From the NCBI GenBank assembly GCA_963921245.4, contig CAWUEY030000001.1:1922001-1986000 (forward strand): 64,000 nucleotides of DNA. Reading direction: 5' to 3'. The stretch comes from JABJGO01 sp963921245 (GTDB lineage Bacteria; Pseudomonadota; Alphaproteobacteria; Rhodospirillales; Casp-alpha2). The notes under the pieces are model-generated. The model had not been told where the DNA came from, did not search any database, and was given only the letters and a program-made list of their open reading frames with translations. The translations under genes were made by a program, and so were the position numbers. Within the stretch, counting starts at the first letter, position 1; every line of letters starts with the position of its first letter. Below are positions 30,711 to 40,562 of this stretch, in pieces.

Positions 30711-30739
30711 ATTATAGCATTCCGAAACGGAAAGTACAA
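30711..30739 (-). promoter_or_regulatory. rRNA operon promoter
   Basis: On the minus strand TTGTAC (30739-30734), a 17-base spacer and a perfect TATAAT (30716-30711) form a strong sigma-70 promoter. It would start transcription about 315 bases before 16S. The leader includes GCC-rich and T-rich stretches (30610-30690). Confidence 0.8.
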
Positions 30740-30964
30740 CTACCATGCTCGCCAAATCCGCCTGCCACAAGTGCCTGCGGGGGGCGGTATATACGGTGTC
30801 TGAGGTTCCATGTCCAGCCCCTAAATGATAAAAAAATCAACTTTTTTCAGGAAGCGTTAACCGCTGTTGCTTCACACTGGAAACTGTCTTTTGTTCCGAT
30901 CACGCCCAATTGACCGAAAACAAGGAATTTAAGTTCGATACAAAAACAGAGGTTGCCTCGAACC

Positions 30965-31444
30965 ATGGCAGAAAATCGTCCCCATACTTTGAGCCTGAAT
31001 ATCCCAGCGGCGCTCGTTTCTTTGGCTGTTTTAGGCGGTTGTGCACAGATGGCCGCCGTCACGCCCGCACCACCGACGACAAATTCCGATGGCACGGTTC
31101 AAGAACCGGTCCCCGGATTTGCCCAGTTCTCCGACCTGCCGTTTCCGCCCGGGTCGAAAATGGATATCGGAAAAACGTTTATCGTTGGTAGTGACGATGG
31201 CTGGTACGGGCAAACGGCTGTGCAGACCAAAATGGGCGCGAACGGGACATTCGATTTCTATAAACAACAATTACCGGAATACAATTGGCAGGAGTTGTCC
31301 TCTGTGCGGGCACAAACGAGCATCCTGACGTATGTCCGGGACCACCGCGTTCTCTCAATCCAGATCACCCCGGGTAACCTGCAAACCACAGATGTTCTGA
31401 TTACGGTTTCACCGAAAGAACAATCCGGGTCGATCGCCCCCTGA
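30965..31444 (+). CDS. Lipoprotein of unknown function
   Basis: The 159-aa protein has an N-terminal hydrophobic segment and lipobox LAVLGGCA, so it should be lipidated at Cys and anchored in the envelope. The mature part has FSDLPFPPGSKMDIGKTFIV, DGWYGQTAV, FYKQQLPEYNWQELSSVRAQ and VLSIQI. This pattern is seen in conserved alphaproteobacterial lipoproteins without known role. It is transcribed divergently from the rRNA operon and convergent with the SPOR protein. The ATG at 30965 is preferred over the TTG at 30953. Confidence 0.75.
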   Translation: MAENRPHTLSLNIPAALVSLAVLGGCAQMAAVTPAPPTTNSDGTVQEPVPGFAQFSDLPFPPGSKMDIGKTFIVGSDDGWYGQTAVQTKMGANGTFDFYKQQLPEYNWQELSSVRAQTSILTYVRDHRVLSIQITPGNLQTTDVLITVSPKEQSGSIAP

Positions 31445-31469
31445 TTGACGGATTGTACTTAACTGTCGA

Positions 31470-32906
31470 TTAGCCGAAATCCGCAATTGCGGGGTCACAG
31501 AACTGTCTGCGACTTTTCAGTTTCCGACAGACATCTTCAGCGGCTGAATTGTCTGGAAACGGTCCCGCCAGCAACCGGTAATATCTCCCCTTCGATCCCA
31601 GATCAATAGATTTCACAGTATGCTTCAAATCACCCAGCAACTCCGAATGAGCCCGTTTTAACTGCGACCAGCCAGCCTCTGCCTGCTTGACCGAACGATA
31701 GGAAGCCAAATGCACGCCGGGCTGCGGGCCCGACATTTGTACCATGGTTTCCCCCGCCATGAGAGCCGCCGGTTCAGCGGAAGCAATACCACCCGCCTGC
31801 CCTGCCATGCTGGCTTCCGGTGCCGGTGGCAGCATGGCTTTCTCAATCGCGGCTCGTTCGCGCGCATATTCGTCAGACGAGATAAACCCGCCATCTCTCA
31901 GCATTTCCAGCCGGCGCACCAGATCAGCCGCTTCCAGCAAGCCTTGTGGCGGCGGCGATGGATTGGCGAGCACCACAGGGGCCGCCGGCATCAAGGCGTC
32001 CAAAATCATGGTACGTTCCGCTGAATGCTGAGAAACCGAGATCGCCCGAAGAGACAAGGCGCGACCAATGGCCCGCAAGCGCTCTGTTACCTGCTCTGTC
32101 GTGGGAACGGGGCGGTCAAGGCCTGCCGCGGGTGGGCGCTCCGTCAAGGGTAGCAGAGCACCAATATTCGCCCTCCGGCGTTCATCATATTCCCCCGGCG
32201 TCAGCAGCCCCTGGTCTCGCAGTGCCCTTATGGTTGTAAATCGGGAGATGGTATTTGAATCTGCACCGCTGAAACCAAATCCTGCTGGTGCGGTCATTGG
32301 CACCAGCACCTCAGCTTCACTACCGGGCATGGTCGCAACGGGGAATAGAGCCTCGTTCGTCGCCGGTGTCAGGGTGCTTCTCGCGCCATTGCTCAAAGTC
32401 CCGTATCCCGCATTAAACCCGTTCATGGATTGCGCCGGTGGTTGATTGACAACCCCCGCCGCGCCAGATGCCAGCTCGTTTACGACGCCCCCGCTTTCCA
32501 GGATCGCCAGATTGACGCTGGCCACCTGCGAAATGGGGCGTGTGGAGAGATCGTTCAGACTAATGAACTGTTGCGTTTCGTCCGGACGTAATGCCAACAC
32601 AGCTTCATACAATTCGCGAGAGCGAACCAATTGACCTGTATTCTGATAAAGAATAGCGGCACCCAGCAAAGCATGAACGTCACGAGGATTGGAGTCGAGT
32701 GCGGCCCGGAAATGTGACTCGGCTTCCAGGTAATTTCCTTTCAGCATCTCTGAGATACCCAGTTCCGCGAGATCACTGCCCGCAAACGGTCCACCTTCCC
32801 AGAACTCCATAGTGAAGAGCTCACTGCCGCCCCGCGAAACACCACAGGCTGTCAGGCCGATCAGACACGCCACGACAACAAACGAACGAAAAAACCGAAT
32901 GATCAA
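31470..32906 (-). CDS. Lipoprotein with TPR, two SHOCT-like segments and a SPOR domain
   Basis: The 478-aa protein starts with a signal peptide and lipobox LIGLTAC. A TPR-like region follows (LGISEMLKGNYLEAESHFRA, then HALLGAAILYQNTGQ). Two short SHOCT-like helices appear later: IRALRDQGLLTPGEYDERRR and LEMLRDGGFISSDEYARERA. The C-terminus is a SPOR domain (VHLASYRSVKQAEAGWSQLK, then YYRLLAGPFPD), which binds denuded septal peptidoglycan. It is probably a periplasmic, outer-membrane-anchored protein of the division or cell-wall apparatus. The long Ala/Pro-rich linkers are typical. Confidence 0.8.
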   Translation of the reverse strand: MIIRFFRSFVVVACLIGLTACGVSRGGSELFTMEFWEGGPFAGSDLAELGISEMLKGNYLEAESHFRAALDSNPRDVHALLGAAILYQNTGQLVRSRELYEAVLALRPDETQQFISLNDLSTRPISQVASVNLAILESGGVVNELASGAAGVVNQPPAQSMNGFNAGYGTLSNGARSTLTPATNEALFPVATMPGSEAEVLVPMTAPAGFGFSGADSNTISRFTTIRALRDQGLLTPGEYDERRRANIGALLPLTERPPAAGLDRPVPTTEQVTERLRAIGRALSLRAISVSQHSAERTMILDALMPAAPVVLANPSPPPQGLLEAADLVRRLEMLRDGGFISSDEYARERAAIEKAMLPPAPEASMAGQAGGIASAEPAALMAGETMVQMSGPQPGVHLASYRSVKQAEAGWSQLKRAHSELLGDLKHTVKSIDLGSKGRYYRLLAGPFPDNSAAEDVCRKLKSRRQFCDPAIADFG

Positions 32907-33166
32907 GGCAATCTCCTACTCAGCAGGCGAATTCGGATTGGATGACAGCAGCCGCTCATACACGCCAAACGAATCACCCAAGTATACGGTACAACATATC
33001 GTGCCTCAACACCGCGACTACTACAATGGATGGAGAAGCCTGATTTCAGTCCTTAAATCCGGTCAAATTGCCGTCTGATAGCGGTGTGATAGGGGATTCT
33101 GTCACTGAAAACTCGTCGAAACACCGAATATACCCATCACCCCCAAGTTCGATTCGCGGGTTGATC

Positions 33167-33546
33167 TCAGAGTAAAAGCCGCATGGTCTGATATCCCGAT
33201 TTCTTTGCAAAATCGAGACTCTCCTGAGCCATCTTTTGCCCCAACTTCTGCCCCGTGCCGTCGAAACAACACAGAGGCGTTTCATTTTGCAAATACGGAA
33301 GCCATTGGGGCCTGGGATAGATGCGGCACAGAGACCGACAGCAGCCGCCACTTCATTGGTTTCAGAAAATCGCGCCAGCAGCAGACAACCATGTGGTTTT
33401 GCATACACCTCGGGCAGGCCCGCAAATTCAGACTCACAGTTCTGAAGACATATATTTCCACCCAGGCCCTGTTGGGCGCCGACAAACAGTTTTCGAAGGC
33501 CCTCCGGATCCTCGCCACACTTCGCATTGTTGATGTTAGACGTCAT
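33167..33546 (-). pseudogene. GNAT acetyltransferase, frameshifted and shortened
   Basis: The first frame reads SEFAGLPEVYAKPHGCLLLA, then CKMKRLCVVSTARGRS, the beta4 region and start of the acetyl-CoA loop of GNAT enzymes. After this the frame must shift by one base to read GQKLGQKMAQESLDFAKKSG followed by YQTMRLLL and a stop. The usual last 40 residues (ALYRSLGF and beyond) are missing. It is a relic of a small acetyltransferase with unknown substrate. Confidence 0.65.
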
Positions 33547-33562
33547 TGTGTGTTGAGCTGCA

Positions 33563-34378
33563 TCAAACCTTGATTGTTCCTTCAAGATACAACACACCCT
33601 TTCCGCCCATGAAAACCCGCCCGTCACGCAATTCACAATCAAGTTCTCCACCGCGCCTCGAAATTTGTCGGGCCTTGAGCGATGTTTTGCCCAGCCGTTC
33701 GGACCAGTACGGGACGGAAACACAATGGGCAGATCCGGTTACCGGGTCTTCGGGAATCCCGGCATGCGGAGCAAAATAGCGGGACACAAAATCAATTTCT
33801 TGATCATCCCCCGGGGCCGTCACAATGAGACCGTCACCCGGCATATTGGCGATATAGTCGAAATTCGGCACAAATTCTCGAACAGCCTCGGCATCGGTCA
33901 AAACAGCGACAGTTTTTCCGCAATCCGGGCGGGGCCGTAAAACTGCCTCCGGCTGAATGTTCAGCACGGATCGGAAGTTCGCTGGCTCGTCTACCGGTGT
34001 CGGCGGCCGCGCCGGAAAATCAAGCGTCAGGATGCTACCCGATCGCGACACGCCAAGACGGCCACTGAGGGATGAAAAGGAAACGTCGGCAAGATCGGGC
34101 CGCAGGTAATGAAACACCACGTACGCGGATGCCAGGGTCGCATGGCCGCACAAATCAACCTCGATTGTAGGCGTAAACCACCGTAGTCCGTAATCGGCCC
34201 CCGCCTCACCGCCGGGCACAATGAATGCCGTTTCCGCCAGATTGTTTTCCATGGCGATGTGCTGCATTACATCGTCGTCCAGCCATGTGTCCAGCGGACA
34301 TACAGCGGCCGGATTTCCACCAAAAACATGGTCCGTAAAGGCATCAACCTGATATATTGGTATAGAGGGCATAGGCAA
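33563..34378 (-). CDS. PhzF-family isomerase-like protein
   Basis: The 271-aa protein has the PhzF pattern: IYQVDAFTDHVFGGNPAAVC, NNLAETAFIV (with the catalytic Glu), RWFTPTIEVDLCGHATLASA, and IPEDPVTGSAHCVSVPYW near the end. The fold is related to diaminopimelate epimerase. No phenazine genes are near, so it is a general metabolic member of unknown substrate. An earlier ATG (MPMPS) is only two residues ahead of the conserved part. Confidence 0.88.
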   Translation of the reverse strand: MPMPSIPIYQVDAFTDHVFGGNPAAVCPLDTWLDDDVMQHIAMENNLAETAFIVPGGEAGADYGLRWFTPTIEVDLCGHATLASAYVVFHYLRPDLADVSFSSLSGRLGVSRSGSILTLDFPARPPTPVDEPANFRSVLNIQPEAVLRPRPDCGKTVAVLTDAEAVREFVPNFDYIANMPGDGLIVTAPGDDQEIDFVSRYFAPHAGIPEDPVTGSAHCVSVPYWSERLGKTSLKARQISRRGGELDCELRDGRVFMGGKGVLYLEGTIKV

Positions 34379-34417
34379 TTCTTTATTATTTCACCGTACC
34401 GTAAGCCTAAAAAAAGG

Positions 34418-35128
34418 TTACTCGTCAAACAGGATGTTGACGCGGCGATTGTGTTTTCCCTTGTTTTCAATCTTGCCAATTCGTACGCGGCCGATTTCTC
34501 CGGTCGACTTCACATGAGTGCCACCGCACGGCTGCAGGTCGACGCCCGCGACCTCCATCAGACGAACGCGCCCCTGTCCCATGGGGGGCTTGACCGACAT
34601 GGTTCGGACGAGATCTTCCCGTTGGAACATTTCCTCGTCAGTTATCCAGGAGGCTGAAACCGCGTGATCTTCTTCAACCAGGCGATTGAGATCCGCTGTA
34701 ATCTGTTCCTTGTCGAGGGAAGTATCCGGCAGATCAAAGTCCAGCCTGCTTTTAGTTTCTCCCACAGACCCACCCGTAACGCCGCCTTCGATCAGGGAGC
34801 ACAACAGGTGCATACAGGTATGCATGCGCATGTGTTTGTAGCGACGTTCCCAATCTATCGCTGCGATAACGGTCTGGCCTTCTGCAAGGGAACCAGCACC
34901 TTCATCGAGAACATGCACAACATCGTTGCCACCAGCGGCCTTGCGGGTGTCCACCACCGATACAATCGATCCATCGGAAAGTGTCAGGGTGCCCATGTCG
35001 CCCGGCTGCCCGCCGCCTTCCGGATAGAACACCGTCCGGTTCAGGACAACGCCGTCCTCTCCAATGGAGACGATCGTGGCATCGCATATCTTCAGGTACG
35101 CGTCTTCGCGGAACAGTTCTGTGGTCAT
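34418..35128 (-). CDS. Alanyl-tRNA editing protein (AlaX type)
   Basis: The 236-aa protein is a free-standing version of the editing domain of alanyl-tRNA synthetase. The first zinc pair is in MHTCMHLLCSL (His103, His107) and the second in QPCGGTHVKSTGEIG. The N-terminal VLNRTVFYPEGGGQPGDMG is the beta-barrel part of the medium-size AlaX type. It removes serine or glycine wrongly attached to tRNA-Ala in the cytoplasm. It lies downstream of a DUF1127 gene and upstream of phzF, on the same strand. Confidence 0.9.
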   Translation of the reverse strand: MTTELFREDAYLKICDATIVSIGEDGVVLNRTVFYPEGGGQPGDMGTLTLSDGSIVSVVDTRKAAGGNDVVHVLDEGAGSLAEGQTVIAAIDWERRYKHMRMHTCMHLLCSLIEGGVTGGSVGETKSRLDFDLPDTSLDKEQITADLNRLVEEDHAVSASWITDEEMFQREDLVRTMSVKPPMGQGRVRLMEVAGVDLQPCGGTHVKSTGEIGRVRIGKIENKGKHNRRVNILFDE

Positions 35129-35196
35129 ATCAACGTCCTTCGCCCATGAAATTCATCGTCAGTTTTGGGGGTAAACCCTGAGGAGTCAAAACCTAA

Positions 35197-35334
35197 TCAT
35201 ACATCCCGAAGCAAACGATTGGCTTCCTGCCGGGCTTCACGACGGCTGACACCAATATCCTTCAATCGATGATCGCCCATGGCACGCAGGACCTGTCGCT
35301 CATTGCATGTCCGCATTTTGCCGGAGCGCTCCAT
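35197..35334 (-). CDS. DUF1127 (YjiS-like) small protein
   Basis: A 45-codon frame, MERSGKMRTCNERQVLRAMG and then DHRLKDIGVSRREARQEANR. The core DHRLKDIGVSRREA is the DUF1127 signature, a short arginine-rich motif found in alphaproteobacterial small proteins linked to RNA/phosphate metabolism. The ATG directly follows a TGA and a GAGGTG ribosome site. Confidence 0.8.
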   Translation of the reverse strand: MERSGKMRTCNERQVLRAMGDHRLKDIGVSRREARQEANRLLRDV

Positions 35335-35520
35335 TCACCTCACGTCGCTTTCCAAGTATATGGCGGGCGGCATCAGGGCCAGCCACGCCCTGTCACCGGA
35401 ACGACTGACCAAAAGCGGGCGAACGGCCGTTCGTCTGATCTGCTGGATGCCTACACCGTTGATGGCGGAAGTCTCGCGGCGCCGGATCATAGACGGGGCC
35501 GTGGTTTAGACGACCGTTTT

Positions 35521-36324
35521 TTAAGTCATCACGGTATGACCGTGATTGAGCGGGCCATGGCCGCGGCCCAGGCCGGGGGCGGTTTCGATGGCCGTGTGCA
35601 CATAATTCCTTGCCCGGTTAACGGCATCAGGTAGCGCCATTCCCTGCGCCACGCCGGTGGCAATGGCAGAGGCCAGTGTACAGCCTGTCCCGTGGGTATG
35701 GCGGGTCCGAAGACGCGCACTTTCAAACACGTGATTGCTTCCGCCACTGATCATCAGCAAGTCTCTGACCGTGGATCCCGTTTCATCAACATGCCCGCCC
35801 TTCATAAGAACCGCTTTCGGTCCAAGTTTCAGGAGTTGCACACCAATTCGTTCCAGATCATCGGGCACGCTGACGCCCTCCCCTGCCAGAACAGAAGCTT
35901 CAGGTGCGTTAGGTGTGATGAGTGTCGCCCGAGGCAGAACCTTGTCCCGCACGGATAAAACCGCATCATCATCGAGCAGCGATGCACCTCCCTTCGCCAC
36001 CATAACCGGGTCGGCTACGACAGGAACACCCGGGGCGAGTTCCTGTACAGCGTCCATAACCACATCAATCACGCCTGTCCGGTGCAGCATACCGGTCTTG
36101 ATGCAATCGGCGCCGATATCCTGCAGAACCACACGAATCTGCTCACGGACAAAATCAGGAGGCACCTCGTGAATACCGTGCACCCCCTCGGTATTCTGGG
36201 CCGTGAGCGCGGTAATGGCCGTCATGGCAAAACCACCCAGGGCGGTCACGGCCTTGATATCCGCCTGTATGCCCGCGCCACCGCCAGAGTCGGACCCGGC
36301 AATGATCAATACACGCCCCTGCAT
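35521..36324 (-). CDS. thiD: Hydroxymethylpyrimidine/phosphomethylpyrimidine kinase
   Basis: The 267-aa enzyme phosphorylates HMP and HMP-P for thiamine synthesis in the cytoplasm. The ribokinase-type signs are VLIIAGSDSGGGAGIQADIK at the start, PVVADPVMVAKGG in the middle and RHTHGTGCTLASAIA, the anion hole with catalytic Asp/Cys region, near the end. The start at 36324 is supported by GGAGAG a few bases upstream. An in-frame start nine codons earlier is possible. It follows glmM closely and may share its transcript. The other thiamine gene in the window, thiE, is about 19 kb away. Confidence 0.92.
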   Translation of the reverse strand: MQGRVLIIAGSDSGGGAGIQADIKAVTALGGFAMTAITALTAQNTEGVHGIHEVPPDFVREQIRVVLQDIGADCIKTGMLHRTGVIDVVMDAVQELAPGVPVVADPVMVAKGGASLLDDDAVLSVRDKVLPRATLITPNAPEASVLAGEGVSVPDDLERIGVQLLKLGPKAVLMKGGHVDETGSTVRDLLMISGGSNHVFESARLRTRHTHGTGCTLASAIATGVAQGMALPDAVNRARNYVHTAIETAPGLGRGHGPLNHGHTVMT

Positions 36325-36357
36325 CAAGAGGTCTCTCCGATTCAGCCCCAACCAGTA

Positions 36358-37716
36358 TTACAGTGATTGCTCGATGGCATTGACGACTTCACCAACCACG
36401 ACCTGCACTAGGGCCTCATCGTCACCTTCCGCCATTACCCGGATCACAGGTTCTGTGCCAGAAGGCCGGATCAGCAAACGACCACAATCGGCGAGACGTT
36501 CTTCGGCTTCACGGATGGCGCTGATCACGCCTGAGTTTTCCAACAGTGAAGCATGTCCCCGTTGGTATCGGACGTTTTGTAGCAACTGGGGCAATGGATC
36601 GAACACGCGGCAAACCTCGCTCGCCGGTTTACCGGTTTCAACCAGCACCGCGAGAATCTGCAGGGCCGCCATCAATCCGTCGCCGGTGGTTGAATGATCA
36701 CCCAGAATAATGTGACCTGATTGTTCTCCACCCAGGTTAAATCCGTGCTTGCGCATGTGCTCCATAACGTAGCGGTCACCCACATTGGTGCGCTCTAGCG
36801 ATAACTCGTTCCGGGCCAGGAATCGCTCCATGCCAAGGTTGGACATGACCGTGGCAACAACGCCATTGCCGCTCAATAAACCGCGCTTTTTCCAATGTAT
36901 CGCAATCAGGGCCATGAGCTGATCTCCGTCGATCAGGTGGCCATGTTCGTCGGCAATGAGAACCCTGTCCGCATCTCCATCGAGCGCAATGCCCAGATGT
37001 GCGCCATGGGTGACGACCTGTGTGCACATGGCGTCCGTATCCGTTGAACCACACCCTTTGTTGATATTGAATCCATCCGGATTTACGCCGATGCTCACAA
37101 CTTCGGCACCCAGTTCCCACAGTACCTGAGGCGCAACCTTATAAGCCGCGCCGTGCGCACAATCCACGACAACCTTCAAACCGTCCAGCCGAAGCCCGCG
37201 CGGGAACGTCTGTTTCACGTATTCCGTATACCGCCCACCCGCGTCATCCAGACGGGTCGCCCGTCCCAGTTTGTCTGCGGCGACAAGATTGCCGGGCGAC
37301 CACGTCGCCGTGATCTCTTCAATTGCCTGCTCCACACTATCGGAGAGTTTGTAACCATCCGGCCCGAAAAATTTGATCCCGTTGTCATGGAACGGATTGT
37401 GTGAAGCAGAAATCATGATCCCTAAATCCGCGCGCAAACTGCGGGTTAGCATTGCAATGGCGGGGGTTGGAAGCGGGTCAATCAGCACAACATCCATACC
37501 CATGGAAATGAACCCGGCCGTCAGAGCGGGGGCCATCATGTAGCCACTGAGGCGGGTGTCCTTGCCGATCACAACCCGGTGGCGATGGTCGCCACGGGTA
37601 AAATAGGCCGCCGCCGCCATGCCGACCCTCAAGGCCGTTTCCGCCGTCATCGGCTCTACATTGGCGGTTCCACGAATTCCGTCGGTGCCGAAGAGTTTTC
37701 GTATGGTGTCGGTCAC
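36358..37716 (-). CDS. glmM: Phosphoglucosamine mutase
   Basis: The enzyme (about 452 aa) converts glucosamine-6-phosphate to glucosamine-1-phosphate for peptidoglycan and LPS precursors. Signs are RKLFGTDGIRGTAN at the N-terminus, the phosphoserine loop GIMISASHNPFHDNGIKFFG, the metal loop ALDGDADRVLIAD and the phosphate-binding end RPSGTEPVIRVMAEG. A GTG at 37716 is taken as start because the conserved region begins a few codons later; a TTG at 37731 is an alternative. It follows folP, and the folP-glmM pairing is widespread. Confidence 0.94.
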   Translation of the reverse strand: MTDTIRKLFGTDGIRGTANVEPMTAETALRVGMAAAAYFTRGDHRHRVVIGKDTRLSGYMMAPALTAGFISMGMDVVLIDPLPTPAIAMLTRSLRADLGIMISASHNPFHDNGIKFFGPDGYKLSDSVEQAIEEITATWSPGNLVAADKLGRATRLDDAGGRYTEYVKQTFPRGLRLDGLKVVVDCAHGAAYKVAPQVLWELGAEVVSIGVNPDGFNINKGCGSTDTDAMCTQVVTHGAHLGIALDGDADRVLIADEHGHLIDGDQLMALIAIHWKKRGLLSGNGVVATVMSNLGMERFLARNELSLERTNVGDRYVMEHMRKHGFNLGGEQSGHIILGDHSTTGDGLMAALQILAVLVETGKPASEVCRVFDPLPQLLQNVRYQRGHASLLENSGVISAIREAEERLADCGRLLIRPSGTEPVIRVMAEGDDEALVQVVVGEVVNAIEQSL

Positions 37717-37782
37717 GTCCAATCCAATCAAAAAACCGATTTTTCAGGGTTACCTGGGAACCTTTCAGAAATCGTAAAGGAT

Positions 37783-38613
37783 TCAGGTCTGCTGGGAAAT
37801 AGCCGACCAGATTTTTATGGCCTGAACCGTCGCCGCCACATCGTGTACGCGGACAATTGCGACACCTCGACTGACACCGGCAAGCGCCCCGGCAAGCGAG
37901 CCGCCCAGGCGGTCTTTGGGCTCTTCATTGTTGCTTAGTCGAGCGATGAAACTCTTACGCGACAACCCCAACAAGACCGGACAGTCCAGGTCGCAAAACG
38001 CAGCGAGATGACTGATGAGAGCCAGATTGTGCTCCAGCGTCTTACCAAAACCAATACCAGGATCAATGGCTATCTCTGCGCGATCCAATCCACGTGCCTC
38101 ACACGCTTCGATCCTTGCCGACAAATAGTCACGAATATCCGTGACCACATCGTCGTACGTCGGGTTGACTTGCATGGTTTGAGGCACGCCCTGCATGTGT
38201 ATCAAACATAATGAAACAGCGGCAGACGCCACCACATCCAGTGATCGTTCATCGCCTTCCAGGGCCGTTACGTCATTGACGATTTTTGCACCGCAGTCGA
38301 TGGCGGCTTCCATGACCGCGGCATGGCGGGTATCGATGGAGACGACAGCACCTTCCTCTGCCAAGGCGGATACCACCGGTAGAACCCGCGCAAGTTCTTC
38401 CGATTCAGGTACCGGCTCCGCGCCGGGACGCGTCGACTCGCCACCGATGTCGACAATATCGGCTCCCTCTTCGATCAGGGACAATCCGTGACGAATGGCG
38501 GCGTCCCTTTGCAAACTGTCCCCACCGTCGGAAAAGCTGTCCGGCGTTACATTGACGATCCCCATGACCAACGGCTGCGTCAGGGGCAACCCGGCAAAGG
38601 ACTTTGTTGACAT
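37783..38613 (-). CDS. folP: Dihydropteroate synthase
   Basis: The 276-aa protein joins p-aminobenzoate to hydroxymethyl-dihydropterin diphosphate in folate synthesis and is the sulfonamide target. Motifs: MGIVNVTPDSFSDGGD at the start, ADIVDIGGESTRPGA, KIVNDVTAL, and IDPGIGFGKTLEHN followed by LLGLSRKSFIARL. The gene starts 18 bases after ftsH. The ftsH-folP-glmM order is conserved in many proteobacteria. Confidence 0.95.
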   Translation of the reverse strand: MSTKSFAGLPLTQPLVMGIVNVTPDSFSDGGDSLQRDAAIRHGLSLIEEGADIVDIGGESTRPGAEPVPESEELARVLPVVSALAEEGAVVSIDTRHAAVMEAAIDCGAKIVNDVTALEGDERSLDVVASAAVSLCLIHMQGVPQTMQVNPTYDDVVTDIRDYLSARIEACEARGLDRAEIAIDPGIGFGKTLEHNLALISHLAAFCDLDCPVLLGLSRKSFIARLSNNEEPKDRLGGSLAGALAGVSRGVAIVRVHDVAATVQAIKIWSAISQQT

Positions 38614-38630
38614 GAAAAAACGACTGCTGG

Positions 38631-40562
38631 TCAGGATTCAGGTTGTGGTTTGGCCCCAATACCCGGACCGGATTCTTTCGGCTTGGTCCCGCTTGTCGGC
38701 ACAGAGGCGCGACGACCGGCTGGCGAGTCCGTGGATGGACCATCGCCGTCAGGGCGGGAAATATCCTCACCCCTCAGCAACGCATCGACCTCATCACCGC
38801 TCAGGGTTTCGTATTCCAGCAAAGCCTGGGCAATGGTTTCAAGATCATCCTGATACTCTTTCAGAACCTTGCGGGCGGTTTTTTCAGCCGTCTCGATCAA
38901 CACGCGAACCTCACTGTCGATCAGGGCCGCCGTTTCATCGGAAACGTTCTTCTGACGGGCGACAGAATGCCCCAGAAACACCTCTTCTTCGTTATCCGCA
39001 TAGCGGAGCGGACCGAGTTTATCGCTGAACCCGAATTCGGTTACCATCCGGCGGGCCATCCCGGTCGCTTGCTGGATATCATTACCGGCGCCGGTTGTAA
39101 TGTTTTCCTTACCGAAAATGATTTCTTCAGCAACCCGTCCGCCAAAGGCCATGGCCAGCATGGACTCAAGCTCCGTCTTGGATTGACTGAGTTTGTCCCG
39201 CTCAGGCAATGACATGGTCACACCCAGAGCCCGCCCACGGGGAATAATGGTCACCTTGTGCAAGGGATCATGTTTCGGGACGTGAAGCGCAACCAGAGCA
39301 TGACCGGCTTCGTGATAGGCGGTGAGTTTCTTTTCATCCTCGCTCATCACCATGGACCGGCGTTCCGTGCCCATCAGCACCTTGTCCTTAGCGTCTTCAA
39401 ACTCGGCCATGGTCACCAGCCGTTTATTACGGCGGGCCCCGAGAAGAGCGGCTTCATTGACCAGATTGGCGAGATCGGCACCAGAAAACCCGGGCGTTCC
39501 CCGAGCGATGGTTTTTGCCACCACATCGGGACCGATGGGAACTTTCGCCATGTGAACCTTGAGAATCTGTTCGCGACCCAAGATATCCGGGTTCGGCACC
39601 ACGACCTGTCGGTCGAAACGACCGGGCCGCAGAAGCGCTGGATCGAGAACGTCCGGACGGTTGGTTGCCGCAATCAGAATGACACCTTCATTGGACTCAA
39701 ACCCGTCCATTTCCACTAGCAACTGGTTGAGGGTCTGTTCACGCTCGTCGTTGCCCCCGCCTAGACCCGCACCCCGGTGCCGGCCAACAGCGTCAATTTC
39801 ATCAATAAAGATGATACAGGGTGCGTTCTTTTTACCCTGTTCGAACATGTCGCGGACTCGGCTCGCGCCGACACCGACAAACATTTCCACAAAATCCGAA
39901 CCGGAGATCGTGAAAAACGGAACATTGGCCTCACCCGCAATGGCGCGGGCCAACAGGGTTTTACCCGTACCCGGAGGGCCGATCAGCAAGCATCCTTTGG
40001 GAATCTTCCCGCCGAGGCGCTGAAATTTATGAGGGTCCTTCAGAAACTCGACAACTTCTTCCAGCTCCTGTTTGGCTTCGTCAATCCCGGCAACATCCTC
40101 GAACGTGACCCGTCCGGCTTTCTCGGTCAGAAGCTTCGCTTTGGATTTGCCAAAGCCCATGGCTTTCCCGCCACCGCCCTGCATCTGGCGCATGAAGAAA
40201 ATCCAGACACCGATCAGCAGCAACATGGGGAACCAGGACAATAAAACCCCCCACAACGTGGGAGAGTTTTCGTCGGAAGGCTCGGCCTTAACATGAACAC
40301 CCTGTTGTTCAAGACGGCTCATAAGCTGGGGATCCTCCGGTGCGTAAGAACTGAACGGACGACCGTCACGCATGTGCCCAGAAATCGCATTTCCCCGGAT
40401 GGTTACATCCTGCACATCGCCAAGCTCAACGGCACTGACAAAATCGGAATAGGCGAGGTTTGCCTGTCCTGATCGAGGAGCATTTCCCTGGAACAGATTG
40501 AAAAGCGCAAACACCAGAAGCGCGATGACAGCCCAAAGCGCGATATTTTTACTGAAGTTCAA
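38631..40562 (-). CDS. ftsH: ATP-dependent zinc metalloprotease FtsH
   Basis: The 643-aa membrane protease degrades misfolded membrane proteins and short-lived regulators. Two N-terminal transmembrane segments (IALWAVIALLVFALFNLF and WFPMLLLIGVWIFFMRQM) flank a small periplasmic domain. The AAA part has Walker A GPPGTGKTLLARAIAGEA (about 193), Walker B CIIFIDEIDAVG and the SRH ATNRPDVLDPALLRPGRFDR. The zinc site is TAYHEAGHALVAL (about 412). The Pro/Gly/Ser-rich tail is disordered. All catalytic parts are present. Confidence 0.96.
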   Translation of the reverse strand: MNFSKNIALWAVIALLVFALFNLFQGNAPRSGQANLAYSDFVSAVELGDVQDVTIRGNAISGHMRDGRPFSSYAPEDPQLMSRLEQQGVHVKAEPSDENSPTLWGVLLSWFPMLLLIGVWIFFMRQMQGGGGKAMGFGKSKAKLLTEKAGRVTFEDVAGIDEAKQELEEVVEFLKDPHKFQRLGGKIPKGCLLIGPPGTGKTLLARAIAGEANVPFFTISGSDFVEMFVGVGASRVRDMFEQGKKNAPCIIFIDEIDAVGRHRGAGLGGGNDEREQTLNQLLVEMDGFESNEGVILIAATNRPDVLDPALLRPGRFDRQVVVPNPDILGREQILKVHMAKVPIGPDVVAKTIARGTPGFSGADLANLVNEAALLGARRNKRLVTMAEFEDAKDKVLMGTERRSMVMSEDEKKLTAYHEAGHALVALHVPKHDPLHKVTIIPRGRALGVTMSLPERDKLSQSKTELESMLAMAFGGRVAEEIIFGKENITTGAGNDIQQATGMARRMVTEFGFSDKLGPLRYADNEEEVFLGHSVARQKNVSDETAALIDSEVRVLIETAEKTARKVLKEYQDDLETIAQALLEYETLSGDEVDALLRGEDISRPDGDGPSTDSPAGRRASVPTSGTKPKESGPGIGAKPQPES

